Shown one piece after another: positions 43,450-52,616 of a stretch of 64,000 nt of DNA. The stretch is from assembly GCA_910575435.1 (NCBI GenBank), contig CAJTGI010000007.1, positions 62,001 through 126,000 on the forward strand, given 5' to 3'. The stretch comes from Clostridiaceae bacterium (lineage in GTDB: Bacteria; Bacillota; Clostridia; Lachnospirales; Lachnospiraceae). Position 1 is the first letter of the stretch. Each line of letters begins with the position of its first letter. The notes under the pieces are model-generated. The model worked only from the letters and a program-made list of their open reading frames with translations, had not been told where the DNA came from and did no database searches. Position numbers and translations under genes: made by a program.

Positions 43450-44430
43450 CTACTGTTCCTCCCTTATTATCGAAGTAACCCTGATTGCATATGCATTGGA
43501 AGCCGCACCTGGCAGGGCGCTGAACTTCCGGATATTTCCCACATAAACATCAAGTTCATCATCCACTTTCGTGTCTAATTTTATGATATCTCCTACCTGT
43601 AAATTCGCAAAATCAGTTACAGATATGGAGCTTCTGCCCAGCATCGCTTTCACCGGAATCTTCGCATAGTCAATCACATCCTGAATGTCATCGCGATATT
43701 TCCCAGAAGAATCCTTCTCCATGGCCGAGTACCAGTATTTGGTATTCAACTTGTCAATCACAGATTCCACACAGGTGTATGGAATACAGATGTTCATCAA
43801 GCCTTCTATCTCGCCGATCTTGATATTCATCGTCACGATAGCCGTCATCTCTCCCGGAGATATGAACTGGGCAAACTGAGAATTGGTCTCAATCCTTTCC
43901 AGCCGAGGTTCAATCTCAACCACGCTCTCCCAGGGCTCTACCAGCAAATTAGTACAAACCTCTAATATACGCTCTAAAATCACCAACTCAATCTCGGTAA
44001 ACTCACGATTCTTTTCCAGAGGATTGCCAAAACCGCCAAGCATGCGATCCACAATAGCAAACCCTATATTGGCAGCCAACTCAATAATCACATTGCTCTC
44101 AAGAGGCGCAAAATTAATCACTCCCAAAAGCACCGGATTAGACAGGGCATTGGAAAACTCTGAATAGGTATTCGCCTCTGCATTCATCACCTCTACCTGC
44201 ACGTTTTTCCGCAGATAAGCAGGCATGTTCGTAGACAGCAACCGCCCATAATTCTCAAAAATAATCTCCAGCGTACGCAAATGATCTTTGGAAAACTTAG
44301 ACGGTCTGGCAAAATCGTAATTCTTGACTGATTTCTCCGGAGTTTCATCCACCTCATCGGGATTAATTTCTCCTGAACTCAATGCATTGAGCAGACTATC
44401 TATCTCAGCTTGAGATAAGGTATCTCCCAT
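43450..44430 (-). CDS. fliM: flagellar switch protein FliM
   Basis: A 326-residue C-ring protein. The N-terminal CheY-P site is LSQAEIDSLLNAL; the middle domain has YLRKNVQVEVMNAEANTYSEF and the C-terminal SpoA domain GRSSISVTDFANLQVGDII. ATG 44430 has GAGAGGTGAAAG upstream. A promoter lies at 44499-44526. Confidence 0.96.
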   Translation of the reverse strand: MGDTLSQAEIDSLLNALSSGEINPDEVDETPEKSVKNYDFARPSKFSKDHLRTLEIIFENYGRLLSTNMPAYLRKNVQVEVMNAEANTYSEFSNALSNPVLLGVINFAPLESNVIIELAANIGFAIVDRMLGGFGNPLEKNREFTEIELVILERILEVCTNLLVEPWESVVEIEPRLERIETNSQFAQFISPGEMTAIVTMNIKIGEIEGLMNICIPYTCVESVIDKLNTKYWYSAMEKDSSGKYRDDIQDVIDYAKIPVKAMLGRSSISVTDFANLQVGDIIKLDTKVDDELDVYVGNIRKFSALPGAASNAYAIRVTSIIREEQ

Positions 44431-44498
44431 AACTTTCACCTCTCACCTGAATGATACGCTTTCCCATGAAAACCATTCAGTTTCTTTGTCACTAAACC

Positions 44499-44526
44499 AT
44501 TATAGCATATTTTCCTAATAACTCAA
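44499..44526 (-). promoter_or_regulatory. candidate promoter of the fliM gene group
   Basis: TTGAGT (44521-44526) and TATAAT (44499-44504), 16 bp apart on the minus strand. A perfect 10 bp inverted repeat, TATTTTCCTA (44508-44517) and TAGGAAAATA (44553-44562), brackets the -35 region and could be an operator. Confidence 0.55.
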
Positions 44527-44582
44527 AGCATTTTTTGCTTATTTTTATATAATAGGAAAATACTACCTGATTATGCCTTCAC

Positions 44583-45101
44583 TTACTGCTTTACGAAACC
44601 ATCCAGCGCAATGCGTACAACCACCTTGGAATCTAACAATTTCTCAATTTCTTCCAGAATTTCCTTCTGCACCAAATCCTGGGATGCCTCCTCAAAGGTA
44701 TGCCTCTCCATCACCGTAGGAATAATGCTGGTAATCTGAGCCGTATCTGCCGTGAGCGCTTCGTTCACATCATCAAAGTCATCCGCCTCTTTATTCAAAT
44801 ACAAGGTATAGCCCTTCAACTGAGCAAAGTGTGCCTTCCCATCCGAACCCGTCTTCATATTATAGGTAGATTCGCTTTCCCATGCCACAGGAATAGACTG
44901 GAGGTCAGAAAGCTTGTAATTGGAATCCCCCTTTGCGGGATCGTCTGCATCCAGTTCAATATTCAGCACAGATGCCACATTTGTCAGAAGATTATTCGTC
45001 TTATTGAACGTAGGCAGCATCACAAAAAACAAAATAGCAGTCAACACTACGTTGATTACCGTCAATGCGGTAATAATCACACTAAAGATATTTTTTTTCA
45101 T
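44583..45101 (-). CDS. fliL: flagellar basal body protein FliL
   Basis: A 172-residue single-pass protein (helix IFSVIITALTVINVVLTAILFFVML) with a periplasmic domain ending DSKVVVRIALDGFVKQ. FliL rings the stator units and supports motor torque. Its C-terminal domain is diverged, so identification leans on position between motB and fliM. ATG 45101 follows AAAGGTGAAAACG. Confidence 0.8.
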   Translation of the reverse strand: MKKNIFSVIITALTVINVVLTAILFFVMLPTFNKTNNLLTNVASVLNIELDADDPAKGDSNYKLSDLQSIPVAWESESTYNMKTGSDGKAHFAQLKGYTLYLNKEADDFDDVNEALTADTAQITSIIPTVMERHTFEEASQDLVQKEILEEIEKLLDSKVVVRIALDGFVKQ

Positions 45102-45145
45102 CGTTTTCACCTTTCTGCAATCATATTATAAATCAGGGCGCATCC

Positions 45146-45949
45146 CTAATCTGTATCGCTATATATTTTTATTTCAACACGGCGGTTCTTAGACCTGCCT
45201 GCCTCCGTCTTATTGCTGGCAATAGGTTCTTCCTCTCCTCTGCCAGAAGCCTCCATATGTCCCGACTTTACATGGCACTTCTTAGTCAGGTATTCATATA
45301 CCTTGGCAGCTCGGGCCGTAGATAGCCACAAATTGCTGTCATACTTTGAATTCTTAATCGGAACATTGTCAGTATGGCCTTCAATTTTAATTCGCTTGTT
45401 CTCATATCTTTTCAGAAGGCTTCCCACGCCAGACATAATCTGCTTGGCCCCAGACTGAATGTCCGCACTTCCCGATTTGAAAAGCACGCCACCGCTCAGG
45501 GAAATCATCACATAATTATATCCATCATCCATGGTTACATCCAGAGAATCCTGCAGACGGCTGTTCTCTGCCGCCTCCACCACCTGGGAATAGATTTCCT
45601 CCGTGTCATCCTTCTTCTTCTGCATCTGTTTTTCTTCGTATTGCTTTAACGGATCCTCTTCCACATCAGATTCCGCCTTCTTACCCATATCCGTATAAAA
45701 TTCATCCAGATTGCTCAGCTGGGTAGCGCCACTGGATACCAAGGTACCCTCGCCCACCGCCTGGGCGCCCCCGCTGAAAATGCTGAAACTGTTGGACAAG
45801 GATGCCACCAATTCCGCATACTTGACCTCATCAACATTGGACATGGAATACAGCAACACGAAAAAGCAAAGCAGAAGGTTCATCAGGTCGGAAAAGGTAT
45901 CTTTCCAACCGTCGGTTTTGATTTCTTCTTCCTGCTTCTCTTTCGCCAT
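45146..45949 (-). CDS. motB: flagellar stator protein MotB
   Basis: A 267-residue peptidoglycan-anchored stator subunit. The proton-binding Asp is in the single membrane helix (TFSDLMNLLLCFFVLLYSM); the C-terminal OmpA domain shows IEGHTDNVPIKNSKYDSNLWLS and ASGRGEEEPIASN. Its ATG overlaps the motA stop (TAATG). Confidence 0.94.
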   Translation of the reverse strand: MAKEKQEEEIKTDGWKDTFSDLMNLLLCFFVLLYSMSNVDEVKYAELVASLSNSFSIFSGGAQAVGEGTLVSSGATQLSNLDEFYTDMGKKAESDVEEDPLKQYEEKQMQKKKDDTEEIYSQVVEAAENSRLQDSLDVTMDDGYNYVMISLSGGVLFKSGSADIQSGAKQIMSGVGSLLKRYENKRIKIEGHTDNVPIKNSKYDSNLWLSTARAAKVYEYLTKKCHVKSGHMEASGRGEEEPIASNKTEAGRSKNRRVEIKIYSDTD

Positions 45950-46776
45950 TAAGCCTCACCACCTTCAGCCGCTGCAGCTCCAGCACCGCCGCCTTCTTCC
46001 TGTCCTATGGACTCTCTCGCATTCGGCGCAAGGAACGACTTCAGTTTCTCCTCGATTACACGAGGGTTCTCGCCTGCCTGGATAGACAGCAGACCCTCCA
46101 CCATAATCTCCTTGATGGTAATCTCCATGTCATTGAACATCTTTAACTTAAAGGAAATAGGCAGACAAATCCAGTTCGCCAGCAGAGAGCCGTACAGCGT
46201 GGTCAAAAGCGCCACCGCCATGTTCGGTCCGATCTTGGACATATCTTCCATGTTGTAGAGCATGTTTACCAGACCAATCAGAGTACCAATCATACCCCAG
46301 GCAGGCCCCATGCCGCCCCAGTTCGCCCAGAAACCGACTTTCTCGCCGTGTCGCTTGTCCACGGAGTTCAATTCTGTCTCCATGATATTTCTAACAAGCT
46401 CTGGATCCGTACCATCCACGATCAGCATGATTCCCTTTTTCAGAAATTCATCCTCGATGTTGTTGGCAGTCTCCTCCAAAGCCAGAAGACCTTCCTTGCG
46501 GGCCACATTGGAAAGATTGACAATATCTCCAATCACCTCTGCCTCATTGATACTAGGCTTTTTGAGCGCCAGAGAAAATGACTTAATGCAGCCGATAAAC
46601 TCTGGTATCCCCTTTGCCTGCATCAGCATACAGCAGGTAGAGCCACCCAGCGTAATGAATATCGACACAAGATCATAGAAATGCCCCATAGCTGCCGGAC
46701 CTTCCTCACCTGTAACGATACCCAACACGACAAAGACGGCACATGCAACCAAGCCAATTAATGTTGTAATATCCAA
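45949..46776 (-). CDS. motA: flagellar stator protein MotA
   Basis: A 275-residue four-helix stator subunit with MDITTLIGLVACAVFVVLGI, FWANWGGMGPAWGMIGTLIGLVNML and SLLANWICLPISFKLK. The charged cytoplasmic loop contacts FliG. The C-terminus has a Gly/Ala-rich tail (EEGGGAGAAAAEGGEA). Confidence 0.95.
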   Translation of the reverse strand: MDITTLIGLVACAVFVVLGIVTGEEGPAAMGHFYDLVSIFITLGGSTCCMLMQAKGIPEFIGCIKSFSLALKKPSINEAEVIGDIVNLSNVARKEGLLALEETANNIEDEFLKKGIMLIVDGTDPELVRNIMETELNSVDKRHGEKVGFWANWGGMGPAWGMIGTLIGLVNMLYNMEDMSKIGPNMAVALLTTLYGSLLANWICLPISFKLKMFNDMEITIKEIMVEGLLSIQAGENPRVIEEKLKSFLAPNARESIGQEEGGGAGAAAAEGGEA

Positions 46777-46812
46777 AACCTACACCACCTTATGTATTAT
46801 TTTTTTGCAATG

Positions 46813-47004
46813 CTACATTTTTGCAGCACTGCATTCTTTCCTATATAATATTACTAGATTTTTTACGTTCTGTCTACTTTCTTTTACAATTATTTTTTTT
46901 CCAGTTGTCAAAGTGATGACCGTATCAGGTGTCTCCTCCACCGTCTCAATCAATTCCGCATTGATTGTCAATGCCTTTCCGTTTAACCTCGTCACATCAA
47001 TCAT
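46813..47004 (-). CDS. flbD: FlbD-family flagellar protein
   Basis: A 63-residue protein starting MIDVTRLNGKALTINAELIETVEETPDTVITLTTGKKIIV, the complete FlbD (SwrD-like) family fold; SwrD increases motor torque in Bacillus. ATG 47004 is preceded by GGAAAGAATGGG. First gene after the flgE terminator. Confidence 0.92.
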   Translation of the reverse strand: MIDVTRLNGKALTINAELIETVEETPDTVITLTTGKKIIVKESRQNVKNLVILYRKECSAAKM

Positions 47005-47105
47005 AAAATTTCCCATTCTTTCCAAATTTGTGCAAGCAAGCCTGTCGTTCGCTGTACATTGCTTCGTGCTATGCATGCCCGTTTTCTTGGCCTTGCTTTT
47101 ACTTT

Positions 47106-47138
47106 AAAAAGAGCCAAGCAGTTTGCCCGCTTGGCTCT
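47106..47138 (-). terminator. rho-independent terminator after flgE
   Basis: A perfect 9 bp stem GAGCCAAGC/GCTTGGCTC is followed by TTTTTAAA on the minus strand, 39 nt after the flgE stop. It separates flgE from flbD-motA-motB. Confidence 0.85.
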
Positions 47139-47176
47139 CAATCAAAAATCAACTACTATTTACCAGCGAACTCCCA

Positions 47177-48748
47177 TTACCTCTTCAGATTAACCAGTTC
47201 CTCTAACATCGTATCGGAAGTAGTAATGATTCTGGAATTTGCCTGGAATCCACGCTGAGTGGTAATCATATTCGTAAATTCCGTAGACAGATCCACATTG
47301 GACATTTCCAGGGCGCCTACCGTGAAGGAACCTGAGAGGCTCACTTCCTCGCCAATTCCATCAAAGGGACCGGAGTTCAGGGACGCAGCGAAAAGGCTAT
47401 CTCCCATGGCCTCTAAGCCGGATGGGTTGGAGAATGTGGCCACCGCAATCTGGGCCAGGCATTTCTTCATGCCGTTGTCATAGTTTCCATACACCTTTCC
47501 ATCAGAAGAAATAGATATGCCCTTCATGTTGCCGGCCTTGTTTCCTGCGTAGTATCCGTCCGGGTCTCCCTTGTTGCTGGACAATTTGGAAGTTCCGCCC
47601 TGGGAATACTGAGTCAGGTCATCAAAGTAAATATTCACGCCGCCGGTATCGTTGGTATCATCATGCTGCAAGAAAGTAGAATCCCCTCCCGCATTGGTAC
47701 CATTCACGATATTCTCTCCCTGATGGATTGGAACCGGGCCAATCACGGAAAAGTTCAGTGCCTTCCCCTGATATACCGCATTGGGACGATCCGTCGTTCC
47801 ATTCTGGGTATTGACATAATCACCGGTGGAACTGCTGAATATCAGCGATCCCAACTGCGTAGCCTCCAATGTCAATTCTCCTGTCTGGGCGTCCACATTG
47901 GCCGCTGAGACCTCGCCTCCTGCAAACTGTACCTTGGCATCAGAAGCGGAATAAGTAATGGCGCCTGTGGCGGCATCTACCGTCTTCAATACAAAGATAG
48001 ACTCGCCGCTGGCATTATACACGTCACCCACCCGCACATCGTACTTCACCGTGCCGGCCGTCTGTGTCTGCGCCTTGGAGACATAGAGCTTTACAGAATA
48101 CTGCTCGCCGATATTGTCATAAAAACTAAAGGTCATAACCTGACCGCCGGAAATCGGCGCCCCGCCAGCACCATAAGTGGGGTTCAGCTTGGTGTCATTA
48201 GGATCAATATTTCCTCCCAGGGTGATTGCCTGGGTAGCCTCTGGCTCATAATACAGATTGCTTCCTGACATGATGGACAGATCCTTCACCGTATCTTTGA
48301 TAATCTCGCCCTTGTCATCTGCCAGCCAACCCTGCACTGTCGCTCCATTGGTGGTACAATACAGATTTCCCACCTCATCAATATTCAGCGCACCAGACTT
48401 GGTAAACAAAGTGTCCGTGCCAGAACGCACAATCAGGAAGGACTCTCCATTGATTGCGATATCCAGAGAGCGATTCGTGCTCTGGGTACCACCCTGCTCC
48501 GTAATGTTTGTAGTAATAGATGCCACGGTAGAACCAAGGCCAATCTGCTTAGCGTTGGTACCAGCCGTGCCAAGCTCCGCATTGGAACCGGTAGCAGAAG
48601 ACACCGTCTGGTAGAAGGTATCCGCAAAGTTCACGCTGCTCCCCTTAAATCCTACTGTGTTCACGTTTGCAATATTATTTCCAATTACATCCATTCTCGT
48701 CTGGTGGGTTTTCAGTCCTGCCACACCAGAGTACATTGATCTCATCAT
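47177..48748 (-). CDS. flgE: flagellar hook protein FlgE
   Basis: A 523-residue hook subunit. The conserved N-terminus MMRSMYSGVAGLKTHQTRMDVIGNNIANVNTVGFK and the C-terminus VDLSTEFTNMITTQRGFQANSRIITTSDTMLEELVNL form the D0 coiled coil; the central part is the variable D1-D2 region. ATG 48748 with GAGG 6 nt upstream. Confidence 0.96.
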   Translation of the reverse strand: MMRSMYSGVAGLKTHQTRMDVIGNNIANVNTVGFKGSSVNFADTFYQTVSSATGSNAELGTAGTNAKQIGLGSTVASITTNITEQGGTQSTNRSLDIAINGESFLIVRSGTDTLFTKSGALNIDEVGNLYCTTNGATVQGWLADDKGEIIKDTVKDLSIMSGSNLYYEPEATQAITLGGNIDPNDTKLNPTYGAGGAPISGGQVMTFSFYDNIGEQYSVKLYVSKAQTQTAGTVKYDVRVGDVYNASGESIFVLKTVDAATGAITYSASDAKVQFAGGEVSAANVDAQTGELTLEATQLGSLIFSSSTGDYVNTQNGTTDRPNAVYQGKALNFSVIGPVPIHQGENIVNGTNAGGDSTFLQHDDTNDTGGVNIYFDDLTQYSQGGTSKLSSNKGDPDGYYAGNKAGNMKGISISSDGKVYGNYDNGMKKCLAQIAVATFSNPSGLEAMGDSLFAASLNSGPFDGIGEEVSLSGSFTVGALEMSNVDLSTEFTNMITTQRGFQANSRIITTSDTMLEELVNLKR

Positions 48749-48849
48749 AATAGGCCTCATTTCTGCGTTGCTTTTTGTATTTGATTCCCCCTGCGCCATC
48801 CAACGCCCAGGCACAAGGGAGGATTATGCCAAACCTGCTGGCACAAATC
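48749..48849 (-). repeat. leader module and TGCC hairpin upstream of flgE
   Basis: Contains GCAGAAATGAGG (48755-48766) as ribosome binding site and, further up, TTTGTGCCAGCAGGTTTGGC (48822-48849 region), a hairpin of the TGCC-loop-GGCA family. Confidence 0.5.
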
Positions 48850-48938
48850 ACCACTTTTAACAATTGGAAATGTACGGGATTTCTCCGTCATTCAAAATCC
48901 CCCTGCTTCCTTATGAGGTCCAGCACCATTTACATTTC

Positions 48939-49331
48939 CTAGTTAATGACCGCTCCATCAATATTGGTAAAGATGGAATCCGTCATATCGTTCACTGCTG
49001 TTATTACGGTATTATTCTTAACATTTACAATAAATGCCAGATCATCTACCATAACCAAAGACTCTTGAATTCCTTTTTCCCTCGCCTTGGTTGTTCCCTG
49101 TTCCAAACGCACCATCTGCTCCGCAGATAAATTGATATTGCGGGACGTAAGCCTCGCATTCGCATGTTTGGAAAACTTGAGATTTTCCACTGCCTGTTCC
49201 TGTTTCTTCTGGAATATATCCTGGAATGAAACATCGCTGGCTGACTGGGAATTTTCTGTCTTGGAAGAATTCTGCAGCAGCTTCCCCCTCATCTGATCGA
49301 TGGAGGTATAATTTTCCTGTATTCGCCGCAT
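48939..49331 (-). CDS. TIGR02530-family flagellar operon protein
   Basis: A 130-residue protein with FSKHANARLTSRNINLSAEQMVRLEQGTTKAREKGIQESLVMVDDLAFIVNVKNNTVITAV, the full signature of the TIGR02530 family found between flgD and flgE in Firmicutes and Thermotoga. Function is unknown; a hook-assembly role is likely from position. ATG 49331 follows AAGGTGAAGTG. Confidence 0.88.
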   Translation of the reverse strand: MRRIQENYTSIDQMRGKLLQNSSKTENSQSASDVSFQDIFQKKQEQAVENLKFSKHANARLTSRNINLSAEQMVRLEQGTTKAREKGIQESLVMVDDLAFIVNVKNNTVITAVNDMTDSIFTNIDGAVIN

Positions 49332-49390
49332 CACTTCACCTTCCTTTCCCTGCGAAAATCATCTCTTACAATCTTATGCCCATCCAATCA

Positions 49391-50314
49391 TCAGGAACCT
49401 GCGCTCCCGCTGTTTTCCGTACCTGTCGTGCCAGAACCAGTGCTTCCCTCTGATCCTGATCCTGTACTGGAATCGGTGTTTCCATCTGAGCCTGAATCTG
49501 TGCCACCTGAGCCTGAGCCATTATCCGGATCTGCTGGCTTTTGGACAATTCCCTTAATCTCCAGCGTCACCTCTTCGTAGACAACCGTCTTATCTGCATT
49601 GTCAAAGACAAAGCCCACATAATATTTCCCGGCATCTACGCTCTCTAGCGCCTCCCTGTCAATGGTCAGCTTGCCTTTCTCAAAGGACAGATACTTTGGA
49701 TCAATCGTCACTGTCTTGCTACTGTCATCAACTCGCATCAATGCCACTGCAAAACTCTTTGCCTCATATCCATGAGAGCCAAGGCTAAGACCTTCCACAA
49801 CCAGATCCTGGGGATCCTGATGGTAATATTCCAAATGCTGCTTTGACACGCTAGGCAAAAATGTAGAAATCAGATAATATGGATCAATCACCTGCACCAC
49901 TTCTGAATATGGATATCTCTCTCCATCCACTGTGACATAAGCCTCTCCATTCTGAATCGTCACATACTGCACCGTGCCCTGAAACTCTATCACATCACCT
50001 GTGGAATTCTCATGCTGGATCACCACTTCTTTTCCTACCAGGCTATATGCCGTGCTAACGTTGGCAGTCTCATTCAGATTCTGCATCGCCTCCAACTCGC
50101 TAAACTGCGCCAGCTGGGTCACATACTCGGTATTGTCTGTGGGTTCTAGCGGATCCTGATACTGCATCTGTGTCACCAAAAGCATCAGAAAGTCCTCTTT
50201 TCCCAGTTCGGAACCAAGTTTTCTCTCCTTATCTTTCTTCTGGGACGACTCCGTGACATCCACTATCGGCTTTCCATTTTCGTCAAATGTTACCGGGGCC
50301 ATTAAACCAGCCAT
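49391..50314 (-). CDS. flgD: flagellar hook cap protein FlgD with low-complexity tail
   Basis: A 307-residue FlgD that scaffolds hook assembly. The conserved part has LGKEDFLMLLVTQMQYQDPLEPTDNTEYVTQLAQFSELE near residues 40-75. After the C-terminal Ig-like region (VYEEVTLEIKGIV) comes a tail of about 45 residues almost entirely Gly, Ser, Thr and Asp, unusual for FlgD. ATG 50314 follows AAAGGAGGATG. Confidence 0.93.
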   Translation of the reverse strand: MAGLMAPVTFDENGKPIVDVTESSQKKDKERKLGSELGKEDFLMLLVTQMQYQDPLEPTDNTEYVTQLAQFSELEAMQNLNETANVSTAYSLVGKEVVIQHENSTGDVIEFQGTVQYVTIQNGEAYVTVDGERYPYSEVVQVIDPYYLISTFLPSVSKQHLEYYHQDPQDLVVEGLSLGSHGYEAKSFAVALMRVDDSSKTVTIDPKYLSFEKGKLTIDREALESVDAGKYYVGFVFDNADKTVVYEEVTLEIKGIVQKPADPDNGSGSGGTDSGSDGNTDSSTGSGSEGSTGSGTTGTENSGSAGS

Positions 50315-50330
50315 ATAGCATCCTCCTTTC

Positions 50331-51791
50331 CTATGCCGTGTAATCAACGCTTCCACCGGACTCCAGCATCACTCTCCTGCGCATCTGTTCCGGCGTTTCC
50401 TGGGACACTTCCATGTCCTCATCATCCTCAGCAACGTCAAAATTGAACTTTCTCTTGCCCTGCTTCTGAGCGTCCTTCTGCATCTGCCCCTCAGCCTCAT
50501 TGCTCTGGCCAAAGCTGAAATTAGAAATCTGCACATCCACAGACTCCACTTTCAGGTTCTTTGCCTCCAAAGTTTCCCGAAGCTGGAACATCTGGCTTTC
50601 CAATGCCTGCTTTGCCTCCTCGGACTGTACTTTGAAGTTTGCCGTCATCACGCCATCCTTCGCAGAAACTGTCAGGAGAACCTTTCCAAGACTTTCGGGA
50701 TTCAGCTGCATTTCCATGGTGGTTGCTGTGGCATCCACAGTGCTGCGAATCTGCTCGCTCACCTGCCTCACGATGTCCACCATCTGCTGCATCCTCTGCA
50801 AGCCATTCATGTTTACATCCATGACCTGCTGGATATTTCCCTGAACCACATTCATCTGGTCCGCAAAGATCGGATTGGTAAATTCTGACGATGATTTCAC
50901 ATCGCTCCTGTCTGCATAGAGTAAAGTCCCTGCATCCTGCGCCATAGAATCATCCCCGAAACCACCGTTTCCAGTCTCGCCGGAAAAGCCCTGCTCCATG
51001 GAATCCTCTGTGCCCTCTGCCTTCTGGACTGCAACATGCTCTACAAAGTCCGCCTCGGTAACAAGATTTCCCTGCTCCTTCACAGCAGACTGGTCTCCCG
51101 TCTGGGCCTGCACGCTTGCCGCCGTCTCCAAGGTCTGCATCTCAGAAGAAGCCGCCATATTCTGTGTCGGCATCTCAGAAACTGCTGTCTCTTTGGCATT
51201 TTCCAAAACTCCTTCAAAGGGTACGGGATTTTCCAATACTTCCATGAGAAGCATCACATTATTCTCATTCTCTCCCACAAAGTCCGTCAACGCCTGGAAT
51301 AAGTCATTGTAACTCTGAAGCAACGCCTCGTTGGTCAGGAAATCAATATTTTCCCCGCCACCAACCACCTGCAGCACAAACTGCTGAAGCACGCTTGGGT
51401 CAAGCAAATCGGTAACCACGATTCCCATAGCCGCCATGACCTCTTCGAATTCGGCATCATCCATGCCCAGGATATCCTTTACCACCTGCTTCATCTCATT
51501 CTCCACAGTCTGCAAATCAGCCATCTGATTTGCGTCCCCCTGCATCTGGCTAGAGACATCAGCCACATAGTCCTCCTTTTTGGAGAAGTCCTTGCCCTGA
51601 ACAGAAAACTCTTTCTGGGAAGCCGGAGCCTGCCCTTCTGCCAACTTTTCATTCTGAGAAGAACTCTTGCTGGTAAAAATCTGCTCAAACTGCTGCGCCT
51701 TGTCTTTGGAAGAAATCCCATTCGCCCCTGCCGAAGCAATAAGCCCCTTCGTCTGGAGAGCGCCCAGGTTCATCGCTTCCACTCTTGCCAT
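50331..51791 (-). CDS. fliK: flagellar hook-length control protein FliK
   Basis: A 486-residue molecular ruler. The N-terminal two thirds are Gln/Ser/Glu/Met-rich and variable; the C-terminal switch domain contains MQLNPESLGKVLLTVSAKDG and TLEAKNLKVESVDVQISN. ATG 51791 has AAAGGAGGTGAG. A sigma28-type promoter ends about 25 nt upstream. Confidence 0.92.
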   Translation of the reverse strand: MARVEAMNLGALQTKGLIASAGANGISSKDKAQQFEQIFTSKSSSQNEKLAEGQAPASQKEFSVQGKDFSKKEDYVADVSSQMQGDANQMADLQTVENEMKQVVKDILGMDDAEFEEVMAAMGIVVTDLLDPSVLQQFVLQVVGGGENIDFLTNEALLQSYNDLFQALTDFVGENENNVMLLMEVLENPVPFEGVLENAKETAVSEMPTQNMAASSEMQTLETAASVQAQTGDQSAVKEQGNLVTEADFVEHVAVQKAEGTEDSMEQGFSGETGNGGFGDDSMAQDAGTLLYADRSDVKSSSEFTNPIFADQMNVVQGNIQQVMDVNMNGLQRMQQMVDIVRQVSEQIRSTVDATATTMEMQLNPESLGKVLLTVSAKDGVMTANFKVQSEEAKQALESQMFQLRETLEAKNLKVESVDVQISNFSFGQSNEAEGQMQKDAQKQGKRKFNFDVAEDDEDMEVSQETPEQMRRRVMLESGGSVDYTA

Positions 51792-51817
51792 CTTCTCACC
51801 TCCTTTCACTGTTATGT

Positions 51818-51844
51818 ATATCGGCTTTTTATGTCATCAGATTA
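51818..51844 (-). promoter_or_regulatory. candidate sigma28 promoter of fliK-flgD-TIGR02530-flgE
   Basis: On the minus strand TAAT (51841-51844), 15 bp, GCCGATAT (51818-51825), compared with consensus TAAA-N15-GCCGATAA (two mismatches, exact spacing). It lies in the 66 bp between the motE-like stop and the fliK ribosome binding site. Confidence 0.65.
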
Positions 51845-51857
51845 ACTCTGCAGACAA

Positions 51858-52616
51858 CTATTTGACAGCAATTTTCTTGGTCAGCTGGGCTGCATAGGAG
51901 GTATCCATCTCCTGCAGGATCGCAGCTGCATTGCTCTCCTTCATATTTTCCAAAATATCGCAGACCAAATCCAAGTCCTCAGACATCTCGGAAAGAATCT
52001 GGGCTGCGGAAGCGGCATCCATATTAGAATACTGCTTTGCCAATTCCTCTGCCTTCTCAGAATAGCGCAATTCATCCAATACCTGCCTGTATATCTTTTC
52101 CGCATTCTCCGGCTGAATCGCCTCATAATACTGTCTGTACTCAGTCACATCCGGGGCGTTGTCCGTAAATACCACCTTCTCGTCAAACTCTGCCACCCGC
52201 CTGTCAAAAGCATCCTGATCATCTTTATATTTCTGGAGTTTTTTCACCTCAGCCTCCAATTCCGCAATATAGTCGGAATTGGCTGTGGTCGTTCCAGTCT
52301 GGGATTCCAGGCGGCGCTCCAGCTCCTTGATCCTGTCATTGGCAGATTTCAAGGTATTATATTTATAATTCCCCTCAGATGCCTGCTGCTCCTCGGATGC
52401 CTCTGGCAAAATCTTATTGATTACTGGCACATCTTTTAGCACCGGATACAGCACATTGCTTCCAATGCCCCCCACATCCAGCTTAATCAGGAAAGCAAAC
52501 ACAGCCAGCCATATTAAGATAATGATAATGGCTATGAGAGCCGTGACCGCTTTGCTCCCACCGCTCTCCTGATCTAAATTGTTCGCGGCTGCTCCTTTTT
52601 TGTCTTTCTTTGCCAT
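51858..52616 (-). CDS. MotE/YlxF-like membrane protein with MgtE-N-type domain
   Basis: A 252-residue protein in the ylxF slot between fliJ and fliK. A transmembrane helix (VTALIAIIIILIWLAVFAFLI), a coiled coil (about residues 95-135, NDRIKELERRLESQ) and a C-terminal MgtE intracellular-N-like helical domain (YSNMDAASAAQILSEMSEDLDLVCDILENMKESNAAAILQEM) match MotE-type proteins, which in some bacteria stabilise motor components. Confidence 0.85.
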   Translation of the reverse strand: MAKKDKKGAAANNLDQESGGSKAVTALIAIIIILIWLAVFAFLIKLDVGGIGSNVLYPVLKDVPVINKILPEASEEQQASEGNYKYNTLKSANDRIKELERRLESQTGTTTANSDYIAELEAEVKKLQKYKDDQDAFDRRVAEFDEKVVFTDNAPDVTEYRQYYEAIQPENAEKIYRQVLDELRYSEKAEELAKQYSNMDAASAAQILSEMSEDLDLVCDILENMKESNAAAILQEMDTSYAAQLTKKIAVK

